From Bacteroidetes bacterium 4572_112 (GTDB lineage Bacteria; Bacteroidota; Bacteroidia; Bacteroidales; UBA1556): 22,704 nt of DNA. Below are positions 7,265-14,689 of this stretch, piece after piece; position 1 is the first letter of the stretch, and each line of letters begins with the position of its first letter. The notes beneath the pieces were generated by a model. It ran no database searches and was not told where the DNA came from. It saw only the letters and a list, made by a program, of their open reading frames with translations. The stretch covers positions 1-22,704 of the forward strand of contig NIUZ01000041.1 of assembly GCA_002254285.1 (NCBI GenBank), written 5' to 3'. The translations under genes and the position numbers were made by a program.

Positions 7265-7591
7265 ATGAAAAAACATCTAAATATATTTATAGAAGGCAAA
7301 CTTCAGAATGCCGATTTTAATTTCTATTCTCAATCTGGGGCATACAAATTTGACATTGACGCTGTATATAAAAATGGGGACACAAGACATGTAGACTTAG
7401 AGATTGAAGGCGAAGAGGATGATTTAAACGGCTATGTAAAATTCCTTAAAGAGGGTCCTTTACATAGACATATCGAACTCTTTAGAATTGAAGAGGCAAA
7501 GGTTGTAGGGATAAAAGGCTTCAAATCTTATAAGGTTCATAAAGAAGAACTTTCCCTTAAAGACAAGCTTAAGAAATTATTAAAGCAATAA
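7265..7591 (+). CDS. Acylphosphatase-like protein lacking the catalytic arginine
   Basis: A 108-residue cytoplasmic protein that aligns along its length with acylphosphatases: the first strand KKHLNIFIEGKLQ, the helix, the LEIEGEEDDLNGYVKFLKEGPL segment (matching the family EAEG...GP motif), and the final IKGFKSYKV strand. In active enzymes the first loop reads GxVQGVGFR and its Arg binds the acyl phosphate. Here the loop is GKLQNADFN, so position 19 is Asn and the glycines are lost. The second catalytic residue may survive as N37, but the usual VRNxxDG around it is altered to YKNGDTRHV. It is therefore probably not a working acylphosphatase; it may bind a ligand or protein instead. It also carries a basic C-terminal tail (about 94-108). 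It stands alone with its own promoter box. Fold assignment is moderate, inactivity inferred from the loop. Confidence 0.7.
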   Translation: MKKHLNIFIEGKLQNADFNFYSQSGAYKFDIDAVYKNGDTRHVDLEIEGEEDDLNGYVKFLKEGPLHRHIELFRIEEAKVVGIKGFKSYKVHKEELSLKDKLKKLLKQ

Positions 7592-7678
7592 ATTGCATAT
7601 TTTACTATCCACTAACAAACTTCAATATCATAGAGTGCCCATAATCATCACATTACCCTACTCTACAAATCGTAATTA

Positions 7679-7717
7679 ATTATCATATTATTTTCTCAAG
7701 ATTATCATATTCTGATA
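7679..7717 (+). promoter_or_regulatory. Direct repeats and dyad upstream of the Crp-family gene
   Basis: ATTATCATATT occurs at 7679-7689 and again at 7701-7711, spaced 22 bases (about two helical turns). The second copy forms part of a dyad TATCA-N5-TGATA (7703-7717), a spacing close to Crp/Fnr operators, ending 9 bases before the -7 box at 7727. This is a candidate autoregulatory operator; the repeats are seen, the role is inferred. Confidence 0.35.
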
Positions 7718-7726
7718 TATTTTGCA

Positions 7727-7734
7727 TACATTTG
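7727..7734 (+). promoter_or_regulatory. Putative -7 box of the Crp-family regulator
   Basis: TACATTTG matches TAnnTTTG; the ATG is 70 bases downstream at 7804. No TTTG at the -33 position, which would suit an activator-dependent or repressed promoter. Confidence 0.5.
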
Positions 7735-7803
7735 CAATGAAATAATTGCATGTTCATAATTGAAAACCTTTAATTACAATTTCATAACATATTTTTTAGC
7801 CCA

Positions 7804-8886
7804 ATGAATGCACAAAATAAAGAGTTGATATGTTTATATAAAGTGGATGAAGTACTTAACAATAATGAGAATAGTATTGAAGCTACATTACAAGAAATTA
7901 TAAACTTACTACCTAATGGTTGGAGATACTCCAAAGATTGCGAAGTGAAACTTGAATGGAAAGATAACTACTTTCAAACAGAAGGATATAAAAATTCTGT
8001 ATTGAAAATGGAATCTGACATTGAGCTTGACGGCAAGAAAGAAGGTACTATTACAGTTGTTTACACCAAACAAATAAGAGAAGAGAAAGGTGTATTTGTA
8101 AGTGGAGAACACCAACTCCTTAAATCTATAACAAATAAGATAAATTCTTATTTGACTTATCACGCACTTCAAAAAACCATCTCGCAATTGCAAGTAAGTA
8201 ATAATACTTCCATTGAACGTGATGATAATAAAGACGAAGTTAGAGAGTGGCTTAAACATCAAGATTTGAAAGAAAGTGAAATTGATGAGCTACTAAAAGT
8301 TAAGATAGAGTTTAAGAAAGGTGAAACTATTTTTAAGCAAGGAGCTATTGCTTCATACATAATCTTATTAAGTAGTGGACTTTCTAAAAACTATGTTGAA
8401 GGCAACTTCGATAAAGGTTTTAATTTTAAGATTATAAAACCAATGTCGTTTATTGGTCTATCATCGGTTTATGGTAAGAATATATATGCGTTCTCAGGAA
8501 GTGCACTTACAAAATGTACAGCATATCTTATAGATATACACTCATTTAAAAGTGTAGCCAGCAAAAACGCTGCTTTTACAAAGAGAATCCTTAATTGGTA
8601 TTGCGATACTACACAAGGACACCTAGCTCGTATGTCATCAATTGCTAATAAGCAGGCTTTAGGCCGTTTGGCCGAAACAATTATCTATCTTTCGGAAGAT
8701 ATTTTTAATGGCGATATTATTACAACAAATGTTTCGCGTAAAGATATTGCAGAATTAGCTGCTATGAGTACCGAAAGTGCTGTTAGATTCCTTTCGGACC
8801 TTAAAAAAGACAAAATTATTGAGATTACTTCAAGCTCAATAAAAATAATCAAGAAAAATGTACTGAAATTACTTAGCAACAACTAA
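7804..8886 (+). CDS. Crp/Fnr-family transcriptional regulator with an N-terminal sensor-like domain
   Basis: A 360-residue protein, about 130 residues longer than ordinary Crp/Fnr proteins. Residues 1-125 (ELICLYKVDEVL...SIEATLQEIINLLPNGWRY...HQLLKSITNKI) resemble the small domain found at the N-terminus of some sensor histidine kinases. Residues about 155-270 form a cyclic-nucleotide-binding-type beta barrel (EFKKGETIFKQGAIASYIILLSSG...SFIGLSS), but the phosphate-binding cassette lacks the conserved Arg-Ser/Thr-Ala, so cAMP is an unlikely ligand. There is no Fnr-type cysteine cluster. The C-terminus (about 285-350) is a Crp-type winged helix: LAETIIYLSEDIF, then the HTH VSRKDIAELAAMSTESAVRFLSDL. 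It is probably a DNA-binding regulator in which the extra domain adds a second input. Candidate autoregulatory repeats precede it and a strong terminator follows it. DNA-binding role firm; signal unknown. Confidence 0.87.
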   Translation: MNAQNKELICLYKVDEVLNNNENSIEATLQEIINLLPNGWRYSKDCEVKLEWKDNYFQTEGYKNSVLKMESDIELDGKKEGTITVVYTKQIREEKGVFVSGEHQLLKSITNKINSYLTYHALQKTISQLQVSNNTSIERDDNKDEVREWLKHQDLKESEIDELLKVKIEFKKGETIFKQGAIASYIILLSSGLSKNYVEGNFDKGFNFKIIKPMSFIGLSSVYGKNIYAFSGSALTKCTAYLIDIHSFKSVASKNAAFTKRILNWYCDTTQGHLARMSSIANKQALGRLAETIIYLSEDIFNGDIITTNVSRKDIAELAAMSTESAVRFLSDLKKDKIIEITSSSIKIIKKNVLKLLSNN

Positions 8887-8911
8887 TTAATTTTCAACAT
8901 ATAATATTATT

Positions 8912-8944
8912 AACAACACGATTTAAGTCGTGTTGTTTTATTTA
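8912..8944 (+). terminator. Intrinsic terminator after the Crp-family gene
   Basis: A perfect 10-bp stem AACAACACGA (8912-8921) / TCGTGTTGTT (8928-8937) with a 6-base loop, followed by TTTATTT. It sits only 13 bases before the ATG of the radical SAM gene, so it may also control read-through into it. Confidence 0.75.
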
Positions 8945-8957
8945 ATACAAAAGCATT

Positions 8958-9734
8958 ATGGCAACCTTTCTTTTCGACGAAATAATATTTGGCCCAGTAA
9001 AATCAAGACGATTAGGTGTTAGCTTGGGAGTAAATCTACTTCCTGAGGATTATAAATTTTGCACATACGACTGTTTATATTGCGAATGTGGATGGACATT
9101 AAATTCTAATAAAAAGATAAACCTACATAGCCGCCAAGAAATAAAAGAAACTCTTGACGCCAAACTTCAGGAGATGCTTGCAAATAATGAAGCTCCTGAC
9201 AATATAACTTTTGCTGGTAATGGTGAGCCAACAATACACCCTGCCTTTGCCGAAATTATTGACGATACTTTAGAGCTTAAAGATAAGTATTTTCCAAAAG
9301 CGCAAATATCGGTATTAAGTAATGCAACACAAATACACAAACAATCGGTAATTACTGCACTTAATAAAGTTGACAAAAATATACTTAAGCTTGATAGCGC
9401 TGTTGATGAAACTTTTAAGATTATAAACCAGCCAAAAACGCCTATTACTGTTGCTAAATTAGTTGAGCGACTGAAAGTATTCAGAGGTAATTTAATTATA
9501 CAAACCATGTTTATAAAAGGTGAGTATAAAGGTGTTGCTTTTGATAATACTACCGATTATGAAGTGGAAAAATGGCTAGAATTAATACAAGAGATAAAGC
9601 CTAAGGAGGTAATGATTTACCCTATCGCTAGAGATACCCCTTTGGATAGCTTAAGAAAAATATCGGAGAAAAGACTTAACGAAATTGGAGCAAAAGTTGG
9701 TGAATTAGGTATTAAAATAAATGTATATAACTAA
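8958..9734 (+). CDS. Radical SAM protein (COG0731-like)
   Basis: A 258-residue cytoplasmic enzyme. The radical SAM cluster motif CxxxCxxC is C35-TYD-C39-LY-C42, with an extra C44 just after it. The opening FGPVKSRRLGVSLGVNLLP and the segment NITFAGNGEPTIHP place it in the branch related to COG0731 (wyosine-type) proteins, whose bacterial members have no established substrate. The remaining sequence shows the usual partial TIM-barrel strands (ISVLSNA, NILKLDSA, NLIIQTMFIKG, EVMIYPIARDTP). No C-terminal auxiliary iron-sulphur cluster is seen. It begins 20 bases after a strong terminator and no -7 box is visible in that gap, so expression may depend on read-through from the Crp-family gene. The stop overlaps the next ATG by one base (TAATG), so it is coupled to the DUF3820 gene. 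Family firm; reaction unknown. Confidence 0.9.
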   Translation: MATFLFDEIIFGPVKSRRLGVSLGVNLLPEDYKFCTYDCLYCECGWTLNSNKKINLHSRQEIKETLDAKLQEMLANNEAPDNITFAGNGEPTIHPAFAEIIDDTLELKDKYFPKAQISVLSNATQIHKQSVITALNKVDKNILKLDSAVDETFKIINQPKTPITVAKLVERLKVFRGNLIIQTMFIKGEYKGVAFDNTTDYEVEKWLELIQEIKPKEVMIYPIARDTPLDSLRKISEKRLNEIGAKVGELGIKINVYN

Positions 9735-9958
9735 TGCAGGAAGTACAACAAAATAGAGAAGAGTTAGTGGCAGCATTAGAAGCTAAAATGCCCTTTGGAA
9801 AATATGTGGGTCGTAGATTAATTGACCTTCCAGAGCCATACCTTGTTTGGTTTAATCAAAAGGGATTTCCCAAAGGAAAACTTGGCAAACAATTACAACT
9901 TATGTACGAGATAAAACTAAATGGCCTTGAAGATATGTTTAGAAGAAAAGGCAAATAA
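9734..9958 (+). CDS. DUF3820 family small protein
   Basis: A 74-residue protein that matches the DUF3820 pattern along most of its length: MPFGKYVGRRLIDLPEPYLVWF (about 19-40), KGFPKGKLGKQLQLMYEIKLNGL (44-66) and a basic tail. The family is small, cytoplasmic and uncharacterised, sometimes labelled a quorum-sensing-regulated virulence factor from Pseudomonas work; I would not carry that label over. Translation is coupled to the radical SAM gene by a one-base stop/start overlap, so the two are made together. No catalytic motif is evident. The gene runs toward the DUF255 gene, and a hairpin lies in the 61-base convergent gap. Confidence 0.85.
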   Translation: MQEVQQNREELVAALEAKMPFGKYVGRRLIDLPEPYLVWFNQKGFPKGKLGKQLQLMYEIKLNGLEDMFRRKGK

Positions 9959-9960
9959 TA

Positions 9961-10000
9961 TATTCATAAGAAAAGTTTATAATCCCTCGCCTTATGAATA
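9961..10000. terminator. Inverted repeat between convergent genes, possible terminator
   Basis: TATTCATAAG (9961-9970) and CTTATGAATA (9991-10000) form a perfect 10-bp stem with a 20-base loop, placed in the short gap between convergent genes. The stem is AT-rich and the U-run is weak on both strands, so termination is only suggested by position. Confidence 0.4.
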
Positions 10001-10019
10001 CATTTAACATTTAAACTAG

Positions 10020-12146
10020 CTAGTTATTTTCCGAAATAATTTTCAAAGCATCTGCTACATTATCCGTGGGTAGTTGACAAGCATTATTTACACAAACATA
10101 GATTAATGTTTTACCATCCACATACCTACTCTGCAATAATTCCAAATCATTATTAGCAACATCGCTTACAGCCCATACTACATTTGGAAGATATTCCTTC
10201 TGTAATTCAGATAATAATTTATTGGCATTAGCTCCTACTATTACCACCTCTGTTTTGGGTTGCAATTCGTCCATAAGTAACAATCCCCAATTAGACAAGC
10301 TCGAGCCTGTAGTTCTAAATTTATCAATTACATTATTTAGCATTTGTAAACTAAGCTCTTTATAATTTGACTCCGTATAGTAATGAGATAGGAGGAATAA
10401 ATCGCGAGCAAATATTGAATTTGATGCAGGGATAACATTATCGTATATTTCCATCTTTCGCGTTACCAATATTTCATCATCGGAGTTTGTATAGAAAAAC
10501 ATTCCTGATTTATTATCATAGAATTTAGTAATAACATAATCTGCTTTTGCTTTGGCTGCAATTAAATATTTATCACCTGCCCCTATCTGATATAGTTTCA
10601 TATTTGCTTCAATAATTAAAGCATAATCGTCGAGATAAGCATTAATTTTAGCTTCACCATTTTTATATGTATGCCACAAACTACCGTCTACTTTATACAT
10701 TTTGGATTCAATAAAATTCATTGCCGCAATAGCCGATTGCATATATTCCTTATTACCTAAACTAGTATATGCATCGCAATAAGCCGAAATCATCATAGCA
10801 TTCCAACTAATCAAACTCTTATCGTCCAAGCCTGGCTTTATTCTTTTATCGCGGACCTTTATAAGCTTTTGCTTAGCATTATCAATTACAGAATCCAACT
10901 CATCAATTGATAAATCAAACTTTTTCGCTAATTTTTCTGTATCCTCTACTCGCATTAGTATATAGTCATCATCGCCCCATAAGCCTATATCATTCATCTG
11001 ATAATAAGCCTTGAAAATTTTGGCATCACCAGCAAGCAGGCTGTCTATTTCAGCAATAGTCCATACATAATACTTACCTTCCTCACCATCCGAATCAGCA
11101 TCAAGTGCTGAATAGAATAAACCTTCATCATTAGTCATTTCGCGCTTAACATACTCCAATGTTTCTTCTATAATACGTTTATAATTTTCGTCACCATAGT
11201 TTTTATAAGCTTCGCTATACAGACTTACCAATTGTGCATTATCGTATAACATTTTTTCAAAATGAGGAACTTTCCACATTATATCTGTGGAGTAGCGAGC
11301 AAAGCCACCACCCAATTGATCATAAATACCACCATTCGACATTTTGTCAAGCGTTAGCTTAACATGGTCGTCAATGATATCATTATTATCATTTGCGGCA
11401 TAACGCATCAGAAATTTGTAATTATTAGGAATAGGGAATTTTGGAGCTCTATCAGGGCCACCATTTTCATCATCCAAATGATTTGTCCAACTATTAAGTA
11501 TTCTATCCAAATCACTTATACTAAAACCATCGTTAGTAATTTGTTTTTGAATAGTTTCGCTGCTAATAATACCACTTTCAATACTTTTAGCATGCTCAAG
11601 AAGCTTATCGTAATTATTTACATATAAACCTGATAACTGCTTCAACACAGAAACCCATTGCTCTTTTTGAAAATATGTACCACCATAAAAAGGACGGCCA
11701 TCAGGCAAAGCAAAGCAGTTAAGTGGCCAACCACCGCTACCGGTAATAAGCCTTACTGCATTCATGTATATTTGGTCAACATCGGGATGTTCCTCTCTAT
11801 CCACTTTAATACAGATAAAGTTATCGTTCATTATTTTAGCTACTTCCTCATTCTCAAAAGACTGATGTTCCATTACATGACACCAATGGCAGGATGAATA
11901 TCCTATACTTATTATTATAGGCTTATTTTCTTTTTTCGCCAGAGCTAAGGTCTCTTTACTCCATGCATGCCAATTAACTGGATTATGAGCATGTTGCAAA
12001 AGATATGGGCTAGTTTCGTGTATTAAATCATTTGTATGTTTATATTCTTTCATATTATCGTTCTTTTTGTCCTGAGCAATAGCGCAACCACCAATTAGTA
12101 GTGGTAAAATTATAATTACTAATATTACTCGTATAGACTTATTCAT
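10020..12146 (-). CDS. DUF255 thioredoxin-domain protein (SSP411/YyaL family), predicted lipoprotein
   Basis: A 708-residue protein. Residues 33-190 are the DUF255 thioredoxin-like domain with the family signatures LLQHAHNPVNWHAW (49-62) and SSCHWCHVM; the redox pair is C86-H-W-C89. The rest is the alpha/alpha (six-hairpin) region with KFPIPNNYKFLMRYA, GGIYDQLGGGFARYSTD, WKVPHFEKMLYDNAQL, DADSDGEEGKYYVW and SWNAMMISAY. The N-terminus differs from the common cytoplasmic members: a hydrophobic stretch followed by lipobox LIGGC (C21), so this copy should be a membrane-anchored lipoprotein working in the periplasm. Family length is normal once the signal is removed. The biochemical role of the family is not settled. 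It is transcribed alone; TACTTTCG at 12177-12184 (minus), one mismatch from TAnnTTTG, is a possible promoter. Confidence 0.9.
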   Translation of the reverse strand: MNKSIRVILVIIILPLLIGGCAIAQDKKNDNMKEYKHTNDLIHETSPYLLQHAHNPVNWHAWSKETLALAKKENKPIIISIGYSSCHWCHVMEHQSFENEEVAKIMNDNFICIKVDREEHPDVDQIYMNAVRLITGSGGWPLNCFALPDGRPFYGGTYFQKEQWVSVLKQLSGLYVNNYDKLLEHAKSIESGIISSETIQKQITNDGFSISDLDRILNSWTNHLDDENGGPDRAPKFPIPNNYKFLMRYAANDNNDIIDDHVKLTLDKMSNGGIYDQLGGGFARYSTDIMWKVPHFEKMLYDNAQLVSLYSEAYKNYGDENYKRIIEETLEYVKREMTNDEGLFYSALDADSDGEEGKYYVWTIAEIDSLLAGDAKIFKAYYQMNDIGLWGDDDYILMRVEDTEKLAKKFDLSIDELDSVIDNAKQKLIKVRDKRIKPGLDDKSLISWNAMMISAYCDAYTSLGNKEYMQSAIAAMNFIESKMYKVDGSLWHTYKNGEAKINAYLDDYALIIEANMKLYQIGAGDKYLIAAKAKADYVITKFYDNKSGMFFYTNSDDEILVTRKMEIYDNVIPASNSIFARDLFLLSHYYTESNYKELSLQMLNNVIDKFRTTGSSLSNWGLLLMDELQPKTEVVIVGANANKLLSELQKEYLPNVVWAVSDVANNDLELLQSRYVDGKTLIYVCVNNACQLPTDNVADALKIISENN

Positions 12147-12623
12147 TTCTTGTGTTATTTAGAATCATTATAAATACGAAAGTAATCTATATAACTTGCT
12201 TTGATACATAAACTATTAAAAAGGTGTTATTTATTTGTTAGTTAAAGCATGGAAAGTTATTAAACTAATAAACCACTATTTTTTTTAGCAAATTATTTTT
12301 TTACAAATATTAAAATTTATATTATTCACAATTAAACTTTTTTTTGTTATATTTGTCCATAGAAAGCGTAGGAAATTAAATAATATTTACAATTAATTAC
12401 ACCTATTTTTAAAGCACTTAATTGCTTCATACTTATTATGTTACATAATTTCATAGAATATATTTAAACAAACATAATACTACGAGCGACAATTATTAAC
12501 AATAATCAAATAAAAAACAATATTTATTCAACAATAAGAGCCGTTAATTTTTTATATTAAACAGCTATTTAATAACAGAAATACAATAAAACACACAATA
12601 TAACATATTTAAGATTTTGATTT
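12147..12623. other. Divergent intergenic region of 477 bases
   Basis: Very AT-rich, with poly-T tracts near 12290-12345 and no credible reading frame or RNA gene. It separates the DUF255 gene (minus) from the T9SS surface-protein pair (plus). A full -7 box TATATTTG lies at 12348-12355, which would give the plus-strand pair an unusually long leader of about 260 bases. Small dyads (TTATGT-T-ACATAA near 12436; ATTATT-AAC-AATAAT near 12492) fall inside that leader. Nothing else stands out. Confidence 0.55.
12348..12355 (+). promoter_or_regulatory. Putative -7 box of the surface-protein operon
   Basis: TATATTTG, full match to TAnnTTTG, directly after a T-rich tract; it is the only full match in the gap in this orientation that I found. 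The distance to the first ATG is 268 bases, which lowers confidence. Confidence 0.35.
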
Positions 12624-13040
12624 ATGAAACAGACATTACTATTTTTATTATCATTTATTCTACTAACAAGTTTTGTAGAAATCAAGCCTGATCAAAGGCT
12701 AATTGATTATCTGGGCGCCGATAAAGTTAGTACACTTCAAAAAAACAACCCTAGTTTAATTCACTATTATAATTTTTTCTTAGACAATAGTTACTCTATT
12801 GAAACAGTACCTGCTGATAAACTAAATGGAAATAATTTTCCTGTACTAGACTTACCATTAACAAATGGAGAGATTGATACAGAAAAACTAAATGTATTGA
12901 AATTAAATATACAACGTAAATACGAAGAAAGTGTATACTTTAAAGTTAAGGGTTCTGATCAACTTTTCATAATGCTTAGCGAAAAAGTATTTATGGAAAA
13001 GTATAATGCCTATCGTAAATCTAATGGTTTAATGAATTAA
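12624..13040 (+). CDS. Small exported protein of unknown function
   Basis: A 138-residue protein with an N-terminal hydrophobic signal (residues 4-17) and no lipobox. I recognise no domain. The mature part is mixed alpha/beta in appearance, has no cysteine and no T9SS tail, and contains DQRLIDYLGADKVSTLQKNNPSLIHYYNFFLDNSY and a second half ending KVFMEKYNAYRKSNGL. Its gene ends five bases before the ATG of the T9SS type B surface protein, so the two are cotranscribed and the small protein may be a periplasmic partner of it; small secreted proteins are often found directly upstream of such genes in Bacteroidota. Gene call is firm, function unknown. Confidence 0.75.
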   Translation: MKQTLLFLLSFILLTSFVEIKPDQRLIDYLGADKVSTLQKNNPSLIHYYNFFLDNSYSIETVPADKLNGNNFPVLDLPLTNGEIDTEKLNVLKLNIQRKYEESVYFKVKGSDQLFIMLSEKVFMEKYNAYRKSNGLMN

Positions 13041-13045
13041 TTAAA

Positions 13046-14689
13046 ATGAAGATGAAGACATATATACTATCTGCTATTATCTTATTTTTGGTATTCAATA
13101 TTAAAAATATTAATGCTCAAACTACATATAAGATTTCTGATTATAGTGGTCAGACTGTAAATACATGTAGTGGTACTTTCACTGATATGGGTGGAACTAC
13201 TGGAGGATATACAGGCACGCAAGACGACATTATCACCTTTACTCCTGGTACAGTTGGAGCATCTGTTGAACTAGATTTTTCTCAGTTTGATGTTGCTGCT
13301 GGAGACAATCTTGAGCTATACGATGGACCTAATACAAGCGCTAACCTTTTAGCAACATTTAACACCACATTATCACCTGTGGGAATGCTAATTAGTGCAT
13401 CAATTTTAAACACATCTGGTGCTTTAACTTTGCATTGGATTTCCTCTGGTGATGCACCAGGATGGGAAGCTGCAATTAGCTGTGGGCTTCCTTGTCAAAA
13501 TTATTCTGTTGAAATACTTTCATCAGACCCACCATTTCATTTAGATACTGGCTTTTATTATATCGATGTTTGCCCTGGCGATTCTGTTCATATTACAGCT
13601 ACTGGTGTATATAACTTAAATGATTCGGTATATCATCAATCAGACGCTACTACGCAGTTTATTTGGGATATGGCAAACTATTATTACGATACAAATCAAA
13701 CTGTATCTACTTATTATGACACAATTAAAGGATATGATGTACAAGTAACAGCTTTAGATTCTAACGGCTGCTTATCAAACCAAGTTCCTAAGATAAGAGT
13801 TAGATTAAGTACTGAACCAGATATGTCGCGTTATGCAATAAGTAACCCTATTTGTCAGCATGATACAACTAGCTTATATGGAACTGCAGAAGCTGTACAA
13901 TGGACAGCAAGTTCTTCGCTTAACCAAGCCGGATTAACATATCTACCTGATGGTAGTGGAGTATCTTATACTTCTACACTATTATTTACAGTGTTTGATC
14001 CAACTGCTATAGTTCAAAACCCATTAGATGTTATTTCTATAAATGCAACATTGGAACATAGTTACCTTGGCGATTTGAATATTAAAATCACATGTCCTAG
14101 CGGACAGAGTGTTACTTTAAAATCTTATACTGGTGGTGGTGGAAGCCATTATCTCGGAGAACCGATTGATAATAATTCACAGCAAGTACCAGGCATTGGT
14201 TACGAATACTCATGGCAGCCTAATGGCACAACAACAATGATTAATGCGTTAAGTACATACACTTATAGTTATACTGATGCAGCAGGAGTGTCGGTAAACT
14301 CACACTCCTTTTTACCACCCTCAACGCAATATCCTGCAAATGCTACAATTACAGGTCCGCAACCTTTAGTAACATATTTACCTGAGGACCCATATAGCAA
14401 CTTTATTGGTTGCCCACTAAATGGTGCTTGGACAATTACAGTTACTGACAACCTTGCTATCGATAACGGTTTTATATTCGCATGGGGAATTGATTTTGAC
14501 CCAGCAGTTCTGCCTAATACATGGGACTATTTACCTGGAATTTCAACACAAGCATGGAATGCTTCTACTGATATTATTGTTAATAATGGAAATCACGTTG
14601 TTGTTCAACCTGAGACTTCGGGTATAGTAGATTATACTTCAGTGTGGTTGATGAGTTTGGATGTATTTACGATTCTGTATTACATCTAG
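13046..14689 (+). CDS. T9SS type B surface protein, N-terminal part (CUB and P-domain-like), frameshifted
   Basis: First part of one gene that continues in another frame to 15648. Signal peptide residues 1-25 end in NINAQ. Residues 27-149 form a CUB-like domain (TCSGTFTDMGG...ITFTPGTVGASVELDFSQF...LELYDGPNTSANLLATF...LTLHWISSGDAPGWEAAISC). A linker with a PKD-like character follows, then a proprotein-convertase P-domain-like region from about residue 325 to 490 (LEHSYLGDLNIKITCPSG...GAWTITVTDNLAIDNGFIFAWGIDFDP). Such domains commonly mediate adhesion or binding in gliding-type surface proteins. Homology stops at codon ACT (14636-14638), and the last 17 residues before the stop at 14689 are out-of-frame sequence. 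Reading one base back (TTC at 14638) restores a continuous protein of about 867 residues, so a single T has probably been lost from a TTT run, in nature or in sequencing. Confidence 0.8.
   Translation: MKMKTYILSAIILFLVFNIKNINAQTTYKISDYSGQTVNTCSGTFTDMGGTTGGYTGTQDDIITFTPGTVGASVELDFSQFDVAAGDNLELYDGPNTSANLLATFNTTLSPVGMLISASILNTSGALTLHWISSGDAPGWEAAISCGLPCQNYSVEILSSDPPFHLDTGFYYIDVCPGDSVHITATGVYNLNDSVYHQSDATTQFIWDMANYYYDTNQTVSTYYDTIKGYDVQVTALDSNGCLSNQVPKIRVRLSTEPDMSRYAISNPICQHDTTSLYGTAEAVQWTASSSLNQAGLTYLPDGSGVSYTSTLLFTVFDPTAIVQNPLDVISINATLEHSYLGDLNIKITCPSGQSVTLKSYTGGGGSHYLGEPIDNNSQQVPGIGYEYSWQPNGTTTMINALSTYTYSYTDAAGVSVNSHSFLPPSTQYPANATITGPQPLVTYLPEDPYSNFIGCPLNGAWTITVTDNLAIDNGFIFAWGIDFDPAVLPNTWDYLPGISTQAWNASTDIIVNNGNHVVVQPETSGIVDYTSVWLMSLDVFTILYYI

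Noticed and set aside
9167..9508. Minus-strand 113-codon frame inside the radical SAM gene
   Set aside because: Fully contained within a conserved gene on the other strand; low-complexity hydrophobic product without a domain.
14636..14644. Programmed ribosomal frameshift in the T9SS protein gene
   Set aside because: No slippery heptamer of the X-XXY-YYZ type and no obvious downstream pseudoknot; loss of one T is simpler.
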